This document shows positions 11,350 to 21,599 of a DNA stretch of 60,819 bases, piece after piece. Source of the stretch: Chara braunii. Taxonomy: Eukaryota; Streptophyta; Charophyceae; Charales; Characeae. The stretch is taken from positions 3,162,601 to 3,223,419 of the forward strand of contig BFEA01000085.1 of assembly GCA_003427395.1 (NCBI GenBank). The letters are read 5' to 3'. Under the pieces are notes generated by a model, which did no database searches, was not told where the DNA came from, and saw only the letters and a list, made by a program, of their open reading frames with translations. Position 1 is the stretch's first letter. Each line of letters starts with the position of its first letter. The translations under genes were made by a program, and so were the position numbers.

Positions 11350-11794
11350 CTAGGGGCGTAGGCGTGCAGAGCACGGAAGGGGTTCTCCCTTTTGCGTTGC
11401 CTCATATTTGAGTACAAAAGACTTAGTACAGCACGGAAGGGGTTCTCCCTTTTGCGTTGCCTCATATTTGAGTACAAAAGACTTAGTACTTTTAAGAAGT
11501 TCCTTGCGAGTAAACCAGCGATCTTCAGTATGCGGCTGGTAGGTATTCTTTGTGTGGGTCTGTACCACTCTCATGCTCAATTGATTCCACCTCATATCCC
11601 TTACCGGGGATCGGGGGACCAAATTGAGGAGGTCTGTTTGGGAATGCATCAGCTGATGTGAATGGCAACAACTTAGATGCATGGAAGACAGGGTAGGTTT
11701 GTAGATGCAGAGGGACATCCACGACATAGGATGGTCCAAAGGGATAAGCTCCCACTGCATCTAAAACCTGCCATGGACCCATGTAATGTGGCAA
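11350..11794 (-). pseudogene. Element A integrase C-terminus and chromodomain
   Basis: The minus-strand frame contains YMGPWQVLDAVG, PSYVVDVPLHLQ and YPVFHASKLLPF, the usual C-terminal integrase module of gypsy elements. GYEVESIEHES and, in another frame, RWFTRKELL follow from a chromodomain-like tail. This tail is thought to guide insertion by reading chromatin. A stop (11795-11797) separates it from the preceding integrase frame, and at least one frameshift splits the chromodomain. Its last residues are duplicated by a 60-bp tandem repeat. Confidence 0.8.
11370..11489. repeat. Perfect 60-bp tandem duplication at the chromodomain end
   Basis: Two 60-bp units (11370-11429 and 11430-11489) are identical, each starting AGCACGGAAGG. 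Sixty bases is 20 codons, so the duplication keeps the frame; the repeated peptide starts TKSFVLKYEATQ. It looks recent because the copies have not diverged. Confidence 0.93.
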
Positions 11795-12746
11795 CTACTT
11801 AGGTGAAATGTTCTCCTCTCGTGATAGCTCAGAACTGAGTACCCACACCCAATCACCTGTGCGAATGGTAGAGGGACGCCTATGCCTGTTAGCCTGTTGC
11901 ATCATGGCCTTTTGAGCTTTGTGCAGGTTGGCACGGGCGCGCTCAATGTCCACATGGTAATGTCTGGTGAACTCTGAAGTCCCAGGAGTCAACGTAGGGG
12001 TAGCCTTGTCGATCATATCATCGAGAGGGTGTCGTGGTTCACGTCCGTAGTGTAACCGGCAGGGTATAAAGTCGGTAGTGGAGTGTACAAAGGTGTTATA
12101 CACAAGCTGTGCACAACCCTGGCTTCAGGATGATCTCCGAATGTCATTTGCAGGTGAGAAAGAAGGTAATCCCTGCAATAGGATTGCCATTCATTGTTGC
12201 AAAATCTAGGGGTCTCGATCACTGACTATCGAGGTGGGTGGTCCATGATGTATAACCCACATGTCGGCAAAAGCCGCCTGTCAGGTTGGAACACGGGCCT
12301 CAGCTGGTAAGGAGATGAACTTTGCGTATTTGGAGAACTGATCCACACATACCATAACCTGACGCATACCACGAGGTGTGGTCCTACCTGGTTTAGTAAA
12401 AGTCGATAAACACTAGTTGTGCAGGTGCTTCGGGGATGGGTATTGGTTTTGGTAAGCCAAAGGGAGGTCGACAAACTACCTTATTCCTCTGCCATAACTC
12501 ACAGGTTTCCACATAGTGCAACATGTCACTCGTCTCCTTCCAGAAGAAGCGTTGTGACAGGGCTGCATACGATATGAGGGCACCAAAATGACCACGAGCA
12601 TCATGACATTCAGACATCAGAAGTGTTCTCAGCTTGCGGTCCTGGGGAATGCACAGGCGTTCCTCACATGTGCTGTGAGTATACAACAGATCTGAAACCA
12701 GAGCATATCGTGGTTTAGAGGCAAGATCATCTTGGAGATTCCTCAC
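11795..12746 (-). pseudogene. Element A integrase core (broken)
   Basis: From the minus-strand start the zinc-binding part shows HDARGHFG, but the second Cys of the CxxC pair has become Trp (CELWQRNK). QLVFIDFY marks the first catalytic Asp and is followed by a stop. The second Asp codon is present within SIVSDRDP but is followed at once by a one-base frameshift. The last part (11795-12103) has the typical REPRHPLDD and QQANRHRRPS stretches. The enzyme would join element cDNA into the chromosome; this copy cannot be translated whole. Confidence 0.82.
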
Positions 12747-13252
12747 AATGGCCCAAAAATCGGGTCTTGGGGCAGCAGACGAGCAATGGTCTGACGAGTC
12801 TTCTCTCCAAATGAGTGAGTGAAGGAGATCAGGAAGAGAGCGTCAGGCCTAAGAGAAAGGGCGTCCCCTACACGATTGTAGCAGCCCTTCTTGTGCTTCA
12901 GTTCAAAGTCAAACAAGTCAATGAACTGAATATAGCAGGCAAGCTTGTCATTCAGTTCTCCCAGGGACTTCATCCACTGAAGGGTGGAGTGATCTGAGAA
13001 GATCTTGAAGTGGCTGCCTTGGAGGAAGTGCTTCCAGTGCTTGAGAGCCGACACAAGAGCATAAAGCTCTTTCTCATAGGTAGAGTCCTGCTGCTTCTTA
13101 GTTTTAATCTTCTTGCTCATGTATTCGACAGGTTGTAGACCATTCCCACCATCCTCTTCAAGTACCGCTCCTACACCATACTGACTCTTATTAGTGGTTT
13201 GCAGAAATGGCAAGGTAGGATCAGGTAACTTCAAAACAGGAGCACGAATCAA
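12743..13252 (-). pseudogene. Element A RNase H domain, catalytic Asp replaced
   Basis: About 170 codons are open. Seen in order: FLQTTNKSQYGVGAVL, where the family normally has Asp (TTDAS); YEKELYAL with the catalytic Glu; HFKIFSDHSTLQW with the second Asp; and YNRVGDALS with the last Asp. The first catalytic Asp is therefore Asn. The domain would degrade the RNA strand of the RNA-DNA hybrid. It overlaps the integrase frame by a few bases in another frame, showing a frameshift. Confidence 0.83.
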
Positions 13253-13325
13253 GGCCTCCTTGACATGTGTGAAAGCCTACAAACATTCTGGTGTCCAAAG
13301 AAAGGAAGTGTCTTTCTTTGTGAGG

Positions 13326-14182
13326 TTAGTTAGGGGTGTTGCAATGGAAGAGGTTCTTAATGAACTTCCCGTAATATGATGCAAGACCCAAGAAAGACCG
13401 GACATCATGAATGTTAACAGGCTTCGACCAAACCTGAACAACAACAACTTGCCTCAGGTGCCAACCCCTCTCCAGAAATGACATGACCAAGATAGACCAT
13501 AAAGGGAACTCTAAAAGAGGACTTCTCCCTGCTAATCTTGTACTAGTTATCATGTAAGGCCTGGAGGACCAGAGCCCGATGCTGCGAATGCTCCTGGACA
13601 AAATGATTGAATACCAAGATAACATCCAAGTTGACAACAACGAACTTGTTCAGGTAAAGCCTGAGTATGAGTATAATCTCTGTTTGGAAAGTGCTTGGGG
13701 CATTGCAAAGACCAGATGGCATGACCTGGTACTCATAAGTACCATACCTGGTCTTGAAGGACGTCTTGTGGACATCACCTTCAACCATTTCAATCTGGTG
13801 ATAACAACTTTTGAGATCGATCGTGCTAAAGATAGTGCAGCCCTACACCATATCCAACAGATCGTCGATATGAGGAAGAGGCTTTGTGGACTTCCTCATA
13901 ATCTTATTGAGACCCCTATAGTCCACACACATCTTGAACTCACCACTTAGATGTGCTGGGTCGAATGCAGCCCTTGTTGGTCGGGGTCTCTAACTCTTTT
14001 CTAAGCTCGTCAAGTTCAGCAGGGGACATCCTATAGACCCGACGCTTGGGAGGGACCGAGCTAGCCAGGAGCTCAATCTTATGTTTGGTTTGCTTATGGA
14101 CAAGTCCATTCGACTGCTGCATAAGATCTGAGAACCGGTCAACAACCTGCTGAATCTGAGAGGGACGGGGAGCAGTCTCCAC
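13326..14182 (-). pseudogene. Element A reverse transcriptase, YLDD changed to NLDV
   Basis: The N-terminal part (13940-14182) has VYRMSPAELDELRKEL and ends at a stop just after RPSTS. The palm part (13543-13788) shows YEYQVMPSGLCNAPSTFQ, then NLDV at 13621-13632 where the active site YLDD belongs. Both the Tyr and the second Asp are lost, so polymerase activity is not expected. The connection part is frame-shifted (VRSFLGLASYYGKFI near 13350-13420). Family assignment is firm; the number of separate lesions was not counted exactly. Confidence 0.85.
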
Positions 14183-14241
14183 ATCAGTCTATTTGACGTA
14201 TGCCACAAACTGACGTGTGTGGTCAGTCTGGCGTGACAATT

Positions 14242-14884
14242 TCATAAAATTGCGTGCACGCATGCAAAAACATCTATCGGCCGAATGACACTCATCAACA
14301 AGCATACAGGGGTGATAGACCCCATGCCGGTCGGTAGCTCAACCCTAGGGATCCGCCAGTCGATCCTAGGGTTGGTGGCACTAAGCCATTGCATAGAGAG
14401 CACAAGCTCAAAAGGAACATTAGGAAACACATTGAAATTCAGGTGATGCTTGATTTCTCCCTGCTTGTCGAAGGTCACAGGTCGACACTTGACAATAGTA
14501 GTAATCTTGACTGTGGATGAGTCACCGATGCGAACCTCAATAGGCTGTTGCAACTTAACTGGTCTCTGTTTCAAGTGCAGCTTGCTGATTGTCTTGGGAG
14601 ATAAAGTTGCGAGTGGCCCCACAGTCTAAGAGCCCTTTGATTTTGGCTCCCAGGATAGAGGGTCGAAGTAGGATGAGATTTGACCTATGTTTTTTTTTCT
14701 TCCTGCAAGGACATGAAGAGATCAGTAAGGCTTTGAGCATCATCCTCCTTCCACGTCTTATCCAGATCAGTGTTCTCATAGATGAAGGACGTTGATGCTG
14801 CAATTCCACAAAAAGAACCAGCGAGAGATGATGAAGATTCATCTTCATCAGAAGGCGAATCAGCATTTGTGGCAGGAGCTGCAA
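14242..14884 (-). pseudogene. Element A aspartic protease region (frame-shifted)
   Basis: GLLDCGATRNFISQ carries the retropepsin-type Asp (codon 14624-14626, minus strand) in one frame. The continuation, with PIEVRIGDSSTVK and FELVLSMQWLSATNP, is in another frame. A third frame upstream (14685-14891) holds an acidic linker ending LQEEKK at the poly-T run near 14691-14698. Slippage in that run is a likely cause of one frameshift. Confidence 0.8.
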
Positions 14885-14910
14885 CTTCCATTTCTTTCTG
14901 CTCTAGTTTT

Positions 14911-15328
14911 TTAAACTAGAGTTGTCTGTAGACCTGGGAGGCATGTTGGGACAATCCTTTTAAAAATGGGCCCGCTCGCATTTAAGGCAGACATCCCTGT
15001 CCTTCCCCTTCCTCCAAACTCCCTCCTGAATCCTGAGTGCGTGCTAGGAAAAGGTGGAAGGATCAAGGGGGTCAATTGGCTATCGGACGTCATGTGGTAA
15101 TGGAACTCTTTGGGTATCAGGGGAAGAGGCACGTCCCTTACCTTTCCCCTTACTGCTGGTTGGTGTTTTTCGGATTGGGGCTTTACCTTTGGTCAGGCCC
15201 ATCAAAGCATTAGCCAGGGCAAGAACAATAGGATCTGCAGCAGATGAAGTAAGCAGTTCTAGATGGAGGGGTCCCACCTTGGGATGCTGCATCATCATCA
15301 GAACTCGAGGCTGCAGCAAACAGGGCAC
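14911..15328 (-). pseudogene. Element A gag C-terminus with damaged zinc knuckle
   Basis: A CCHC knuckle is visible in an unbroken-frame scan at 14951-14989: Cys-x2-Cys, then only three residues before His, then four positions to the last Cys. One of those four is a stop codon. The normal spacing is x2, x4, x4, so the knuckle lost one codon and gained a stop. A basic linker (KGKGKGRAS) lies upstream at 15080-15328. Confidence 0.7.
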
Positions 15329-15394
15329 CCTTCCTCCTTTTACGCCCTTTTGAGGAGGGTCCCTTCCTTCAAAAGGCGCTTCTTGGACATGGAG

Positions 15395-15808
15395 TTAGGG
15401 CTGCTCTTCCAAAGGACCGCCAGTCCTTGTGGCGGTGAGAGAAGAGAGCAAGCTCGTATTGCTCAGGCGCTCCTTTTTGGAAATGAATGAGCAAGTCGAT
15501 GTTAGACTCTCAAGTTTGGACAAGGAGCCATCAAATATCTTTTGGCCCAGGCGCAAAATTTTATTTGTTGCTTTCTTGGCCTGCTCCTTGACTGCAAACC
15601 TATCCTGCAGTGCCTGTAGAAAACCAGCCACCCCCAGCCTCTGCGCCCAATTAGCGATCTCCATCCCTTGCTTACTCAAGGTAGAGGTGCACCATTTCAG
15701 TGTAGTCCTCTCTAGGCGATCAAGGATGGCACTCACCTTCACGTCCTCATCACATTTGACCCCGCTCAGGCAAGTTCGTTGTGCATTGACCCAATCTGCA
15801 ACATCCAC
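15395..15808 (-). pseudogene. Element A gag core
   Basis: A 137-codon frame contains DVADWVNAQRT, AILDRLERTTLKWC and FLQALQDRFAVKEQ. These recall the Retrotrans_gag domain that forms the capsid-like particle. The frame shifts in the last third, where the sequence loses its gag-like character. It follows the coiled-coil segment at 15950-16393 in reading order. Confidence 0.75.
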
Positions 15809-15949
15809 CTATGGGTCCTCGCTAGAGAACATGGGTGGAGGCGTCAGCTTGGGCCGCTGCATGTCAAATGATGCAGAGGGCTGTGAAGGTGTTGTTGACT
15901 TGGGTGTAGAGGGAGAGGATGTATGTTTGGATTGTGGGGGTTGCTGAGG

Positions 15950-16393
15950 TCATGCTTGAAAGGGTCCAGGAGATGTAGGAACAGTCTGGGTAGGTGGGAT
16001 TTGTAGATGGACGAAAAGATGATCAAGTTTGGAAGAGATGTCCTTCAACTCCTTCATATGCTCTGCCATAAGCTCCTCCAGACTGGTGATCCTGACATCC
16101 TTCTTAGGAAAAGAGGATTGGTGGATGTCATCCTTCAAAAGGACGAATTCAAAAATATCCTTATTGTACTGACTGGAGCTGCCACTCACCCTGACCTTCT
16201 CCACATTTGCTGCCAACTCCCGCCTCCTAGTCTCCTTGTCAGCTTTCTCATTGCGCTTTAGCTTTGCCTTCAGAGCCTCAACTTCCTGTGCCTGTTGGCG
16301 GAGTTTCTCCTCAGCACACAGTTCATCTTCTAAACGGTCAAGAGGAAGTTGAGGCTTCACCTCAGAAGCCACTCCCTTCTTTGAACCAGACAT
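15950..16393 (-). pseudogene. Element A gag N-terminal coiled coil
   Basis: The 147-codon frame starts MSGSKKGVASEV. It has a charged heptad-rich stretch (EEKLRQQAQEVEALKAKLKR) and ends in a Pro/Thr-rich tail. The Met at 16391-16393 is chosen because the upstream minus-strand sequence is A/T-rich leader. Coiled coils are common before the gag core in this type of element. A frameshift or gap separates it from the core. Confidence 0.65.
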
Positions 16394-18261
16394 TTTGAAA
16401 TTCCCACAATACAGAAAATAAAACTAAATATGGAAGTAACACGAATTGGGTTTTCTCTGCAGTACGCGCCCAATTGTTGTCACGTGACTGAAGAGACTAA
16501 TTGGTTAGTGTAAGCAAGCGAGTGCTCAGTCTGTACAGACCACTTGAGGGTAGGGGTCAGTTTAAAGTACACTCTGCAAAAATCAATTTCACGATTTTCC
16601 CTTTACTGCCCTTACACAACAATTGCAAGCAATAACTGCAAATCCTATATCAATACCTTGCAGGATGCTGTCCTGGACTGATTAGTATTGATTAGTAATT
16701 AGACAAAGTGACTATTTATGACTGACAGATACCCACTGATGACCAAGATATAGCGATTTCTAGGGTATGCTATTTTTAGACTTTACCCTACTTACTTCCC
16801 CACTGGATGACCCTGTATGCCATACCCAGAGAGAAGGTTAATAACAGTCGTATTTTTCATCACCTCTTCAGGACACCCTTCACCACTTGAGGATGCAACC
16901 TGTCTAAACAGGTGGTTTTCAGGGTCTTCGGAGTTTTCACCACTTCAGGATCATTCAGGTCTGGAAATCGTGAATGGTCCTGAAGTGGTGAAAGCTCTGA
17001 AGACCCTGAAAACCCTGTTTAGGCAGGCTGCATCCTCAAGTGGTGAAGGGTGGTTTTCATGGTCCTCGGACCTTTCACCACTTCAGGACCATTATGGATT
17101 TTCAGACTGCCCAAAACTCTCACTTGACCACTTCAGGACACCCTTCACCACTTCAGGATGCAACTTGCCTAAACAGGTGGTTTTCAGGGTCTTTGGACCT
17201 TTCACCACTTCAGGACCATTCAGGATTTTCAGACTGCCCAAAACTCTCACTTCAGAATTTTCATTCTTGAATTTTCAGCTACCCGATAACCGCTTGTGCA
17301 TACCCAAGATATGTTGAATTACAGATGTCACTGCAAATGACTGAAAACATTAAATTTGACTATGCGATTTCAGACACCAGCTGACTATTGAATTGCGATT
17401 TTCTCAGGACTGACAAAAAATTGAATTCTGACGGACAAAACTGAAGTTATGACTGACCCTAGTCTAACCAAGCTTCAGGTATGGCAGCGCAAAATTCAAA
17501 TTTGCATTACCATTGACAACATGATCCTTAACCATCCAATTCACAGTACAAGATGAATCGCAACACTATAAAGCAGTCACAAACGAAAATTGAGTTAGGA
17601 AGGATACTGGTTGACAAATCAAATTTTACTATTCTAAAAATAGTCCCAGAATCGCTGCACCGAGTAGAGTAAGGTACACACTTACTTCAGGGATATCTTT
17701 GAAGAAGATAAGTATAACCCCGACTATGGCTGTTTGCTCAACCCCATCTCGCCAGTTTCATCTCCTGATGATTTCTAGTGTTTCCACGTACCAAACTTCT
17801 TGAAACTTGGTGATCCAGCAGTTCTTCCTGAGGTGCTCCACCGTCAACTGACAGATTCACTGAAGCTGGACTCCCAGATGCTGATAACCAAGAAACTCGG
17901 TTTAGCCCTGCTCTAACCTGCACTGCGCTGCTTGGAAATTGGGGATCTTGACCGAATTCCAAAGTCGCAACACCTTGGGATCCCTTCCTTGTCAATCTCC
18001 AGTTTCTAGATGAGTCGCCAGGCTAAAAATAGCTTCCTCGGAGCCTCCCAGGCCTCTGAGCAATAATCGCCACTCACTCCTGCATAACCCTAGACAGGAG
18101 TGTGCCACCCTCTGTCCAATACCTCTCGCCACACACTCACCACCACCGCCCTCACTTTCGCCAACCCTGAAGATGACAAATCGCCATGAAGTTCAACTCC
18201 TGTGTCTCGCCAGATGATGATGGTTGCTCCAACTCATCAATCGCTCCACTGTCTGGATCCA
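16394..18261 (-). other. Element A 5' leader with palindromic repeats
   Basis: About 1.9 kb lies between the primer-binding site and the first gag Met. It holds an inverted and tandem repeat cluster at 16868-17250 and a short frame at 17738-17995 without a known domain. CACGTGAC with ATTGGGCGCG near 16465-16485 could be the edge of an older LTR and primer site. That would make this part composite; unproven. Confidence 0.4.
16868..17250. repeat. Inverted and direct repeats of a CCACTTCAGGA unit
   Basis: The arm at about 16876-16957 is mirrored by its near reverse complement at about 16977-17050, which would form a hairpin with ~75-80-bp arms. Two more direct copies (about 17049-17127 and 17140-17250) share TTTCACCACTTCAGGACCAT and CAGACTGCCCAAAACTCTC. 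Confidence 0.8.
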
Positions 18262-18278
18262 ATCACTCCGATACCCAC
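18262..18278 (-). promoter_or_regulatory. Primer-binding site of element A
   Basis: Reading the minus strand, the 5' LTR ends CATAACA and is followed by GTGGGTATCGGAGTGA. This resembles the initiator-Met tRNA complement TGGTATCAGAGC common in plant LTR elements, with one added G and one A to G change. Confidence 0.65.
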
Positions 18279-19530
18279 TGTTATGAACCTCGTTGTTTGT
18301 TGTCAGAAGACCAACACTCGCGCACATAGACTTCCAGGTATGCCCATACAGGAAGGGGAGAGGATGGGAGTATCACACCGCACAAGGAGAGATGAACACC
18401 GTTGAAGACTTGACCATGCGATATGACAGAGAACACTGAAAGTGCACTTCACTCCACGTCCTCACAACCAGTCATAAAGAAAGCCGATTAGATCACATCC
18501 AAGAAATAATGAAGCAATGATAGTCCAGACCCAGCATCAACATTGTTTATTAAACTCGGAGTCTTGAATGGTCAAAGTAACCCCAGAACTATGGCGCGCT
18601 GCTTGGAAATAAGCAGCGCTTTTTTCCCCACACCTTGAGTAATCGCTATATCAACCCTGAGCCCTTGAAACAACCAGCGCCACCCAGATACTACTTCCAG
18701 AGAGAAGCGCGACCTTAAAACAGGCCTCTGAGGCCAAGCGCTTCTCTGAGGATGAAGAAGAAGACCAGTACCATAGTGTCTGATGATGATGAAGTGCCGC
18801 ATGACTTCCCGGGTGGAAGTCTGCAGCAGCGCCACCTCTCCTGACAAGATGATCTTTGAGGAAGAAGCTGCAGCTATGGCTGCAGCCCCACACACCCTGT
18901 AACCCTACTCCTGAGGAGGGTTCAGCAGGGCACCAACTTCTCCTGCCTCCAGCAGACTTCAGATAGCCTGAACCTCTGTACAACCCCGCGTGCTGTCAGA
19001 GTACAGCGCAGGTCCCAGCTATGGCCGACGCTCCGAAGGTCCGGCTATGTCTGTCTCCTCTAACGCTGAAGCTGTCACCACTCCAGTTCATGCGTTGTGG
19101 AGCCACGATGTACACAGTACCAACTGCCAAAAGCCCTGAACAGATTTCTACATTCTATCTATACTCTACGCTAGCCTAGACACGACCTAGAACGGACCGG
19201 TAGGACTGACCGGCACAGTTTCAGTTTCGGCCTCTAGGGCCTCTCCCTACCCGGCTATGGGCTATAGGACCGTCTATCAGCTTAGGCCTGTATGGCCTGT
19301 CTGTCCTAGGGGTAGCCTGGGCCTGCTATTCGCAGTTAGGGTAGCTGTAGGAAATTCTAGTTAGTATGGGCCTATATTTTCCCGGCTTTGCAGATATGTC
19401 CCTCCCGAATTTTCCTTACAGGCGAGTCTCTCGGTTAGCCGTCAGCCAAACAAAATTACGGATCTATCCTACCTATGGTACAGCCTCGACAGGAGAGGCT
19501 ACAGGCCACTGGAGCCAGCAAGTCATTGCA
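18279..19530 (-). repeat. Element A 5' LTR
   Basis: 1252 bp, bounded by TGTTATGAACCT and GTCATTGCA on the plus strand. It is the intact counterpart of 9477-11316 and preserves the empty sites for both insertions in that copy. Shared landmarks include TGAGGATGAAGAAGAAGACC and GTGCTGTCAGAGTACAGCGC. Confidence 0.88.
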
Positions 19531-19818
19531 ACAGCCTGCCCTTTTCAATTTTTTTAATAGACCGTATTTCTGTACTTGCGCCGCATCACTTGTGCGCATG
19601 CGCTATGAGGTGCACGTGCACAACTTGCGCGCATGTGATGCGCCGCCTGTATGGTGTGAACATGTCATTGCAATTGTCTGATCCTGGTTGTTTGGTAGCC
19701 TACTCTGAAAAACAGTGAGTAGTTAATGTATAAACCTTGTTGGGTCGGACACTGGCATGTGTGGAGATGCTTAGGTATGCTGGATGTGTATCCGTCTGTT
19801 CTTGTTTGTCTGTGACAG
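19531..19818. other. Intron 3' end before the first SMC5 exon
   Basis: No gene. CG-rich partial inverted repeats (CGCATCAC / GTGATGCG) lie at about 19577-19652. A pyrimidine-rich run leads to the acceptor TGTGACAG at 19811-19818. Confidence 0.5.
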
Positions 19819-19927
19819 TAATATGAAGACTTTACTAAAGAAAGCAGAGGCAGAAGCAAAGAGGCTGAAGGAGAAAACCACAGACTTTGAGAAGAAACGG
19901 AAGAAACTGATGGATGATGCAGAACTG
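19819..19927 (+). CDS. SMC5: SMC5 exon (N-terminal coiled coil), first of five in the window
   Basis: One base completes a split codon, then 36 codons run NMKTLLKKAEAEAKRL... to ...KKLMDDAEL, a strongly charged coiled-coil segment. It is preceded by a pyrimidine tract and ACAG and followed by GTGGGT. On its own it could be any coiled coil. The call rests on joining in phase to 38007, and on its position before segments that match plant SMC5. In SMC proteins this part belongs to the long arm leading from the ATPase head to the hinge. The previous exon, which must end in phase 2, is not in the 19.8 kb upstream as far as I can see. An alternative donor (GTTCAA) would extend the exon to 19931. 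Confidence 0.72.
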
Positions 19928-20007
19928 GTGGGTTCAACTTCTCTCTTGCACTCGTACTTATCATGACCGTTTTGCTGTGCTCGTTGGCGACTGGGGACTG
20001 GTGGGGT

Positions 20008-20240
20008 GAGTGAATGTGAATGAGGGTTTGTCTTTTCCGCTACTCTATGCATCCGGTTCACTTCGGGGGCTCAGTCCCATGAACTTGCCTAAATCAGCGC
20101 TACACTTCCCACTAAATTGGGGTGAGTGCATGTGAATGAGGGTTTTTGTTGTTTCCGCTACTCTATGAGTCCATGCATCCGCTTCACTTTGGGGGCTCAG
20201 TCCCATGAACTCGCCTAAACCAGCACTACCCTTCCACTGT
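20008..20240. repeat. Tandem duplication of about 118 bp
   Basis: Two copies share GTGAATGAGGGTTT, TTCCGCTACTCTATG and GGGGGCTCAGTCCCATGAAC. They lie just inside the 18.1-kb SMC5 intron. No coding content. Confidence 0.8.
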
Positions 20241-21590
20241 TGAGAAAATGGGAAAATAGGCTATTCGCCCTACTCCTAAAAGTTCAGGGGCTGGGCCCAA
20301 TGTCGGCCACCGTTGATATGATATGTGCCCGATTGCAATGAGATACGGCATGACATCCACACGTTCCCATACACATGCAATGATCTTGGAGAGAGCAATT
20401 CACACCACACTAGACCAGAGAATACACAGCGAAGTTTATCAATTCTACTTAATATCCCGCTCTCCCCAGCCAATCAACGCACAGTACTTCCAACGTGTTG
20501 TCAACTCCCAGAATCCAATTATTCACAAGTTTTATCCAGTAAGAGGGGAGTCTATCTTTTCTTCTTCCTCCCTCGCCAGCCAACTCAAGCTATGGCGCAT
20601 ACAGCACCCAACCTATCAAGCCTGCCAACATTACAACACCCTCGTGCATCCAACACAGTAAGCGGGGGCAACCTAAAATCCCAGGGGTCCACTCAGCAGG
20701 GGAGCGCAGCTCCGAGGATGAAGAGGTACACCGAGACGATGAAGATGAAGAACTGGCACAAGGAAGAAGACTACTTCAAGTTGCTGCTTCCTGGCAGCTA
20801 TGCGTAATCCCAACAGCCACAGTACGGGCAGCGCTCACCAGTGCCCTGAACCAAAGGCTGCCGCTGATCCCAGTAAAGCCGTACGGCCCCAGATATGGCC
20901 GGCAGCAACCTTAGGGGAATTGATGCTCAGCACAGCATCCAGCGCTCCATTTTCCCCTATCTTGTGGAAAGAAAACTGGAAAAAGAACTCGTCAAAATTT
21001 GCCCTCCCTACTTTTGTCCAACCTAGACTGACTTCTATCGAGGCTACATCCTACTGGACTGCTAGGATCGACTCAACAGCCTGACTGAAGCTAGACTGCA
21101 TACAGGCAAAAAGGGAACGGGCCTAGCATCTACAGCAGCAAGGAAATCGTCATTGTAAAGGACTGGTACGGGGGATCAAGGTTTGGGGGCCTCAAAACTC
21201 TGTGAGAGTTAGAGCAGTCCCCGTTAGACATAGGTCCAGGGATCAAACCCCGGAGGCGGCAGATCTACAAAATGGTTAGAAAAACCTGGTACTTAGTTTT
21301 TAGCCTGAACCTGCAGTTCATTGCAGATAAATCTCATCAGCGGCTGTTGTGTCGTTTCGGCCTCTGAAATGATCAGGTACCGCACAATGTGAAAGTGAGG
21401 CCCAGGTAGTGGTGGTTTAAAACTAAGAATTAAGTGAAAAACTTGGATAGTCCAAGTACGAATTAAGTGAAAAACTTGGATAGTCCAAGTACCATAGAAA
21501 TGTGTGCTTTGTGCCTTTTGTTGTGAAGGAAGCTTCCATTGGCCTATGTATCTGAATGTCATTGGCTTGTGTAAGCCTGGATTGAATTCT
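20241..21590. other. LTR-like sequence, unclassified
   Basis: No gene. The run of GATGAAGATGAAGAA and GCGCTCACCAG blocks near 20730-20840 resembles the organisation of the element A LTR. No partner LTR or clear termini were found. A 36-bp tandem duplication (GAATTAAGTGAAAAACTTGG) occupies about 21426-21500. Confidence 0.35.
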
Positions 21591-21599
21591 TGCAGCTGC

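Larger units (their letters stand above)
9477..19530 (-). mobile_element. Element A: full-length, inactivated Ty3/gypsy chromodomain retrotransposon
   Basis: Two direct LTRs (9477-11316 and 18279-19530) begin TGTTATGAACCT and end CATTGCA on the plus strand. They enclose minus-strand remnants in the order gag coiled coil, gag core, zinc knuckle, protease, reverse transcriptase, RNase H, integrase and chromodomain, which is the Ty3/gypsy order. A primer-binding site lies just inside the 5' LTR and a purine tract just before the 3' LTR. Many stops and frameshifts break the polyprotein. No matching target-site duplication was seen (CACAC against ACAGC). It lies antisense in an SMC5 intron. Confidence 0.88.

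Noticed and set aside
16394-18278. A second, inner 5' LTR for element A
   Set aside because: CACGTGAC next to ATTGGGCGCG looks like an LTR edge, but no matching copy exists at the other end, while the outer LTR pair has both a primer site and a purine tract in the right places.
19577-19652. CG-rich inverted repeat as a possible transposon end
   Set aside because: Arms match over only about 8 bases with a mismatched core; no target duplication seen.
20325-20807. 160-codon plus-strand frame
   Set aside because: Lies in LTR-like sequence; composition and repeated GATGAAGA blocks argue against a gene.
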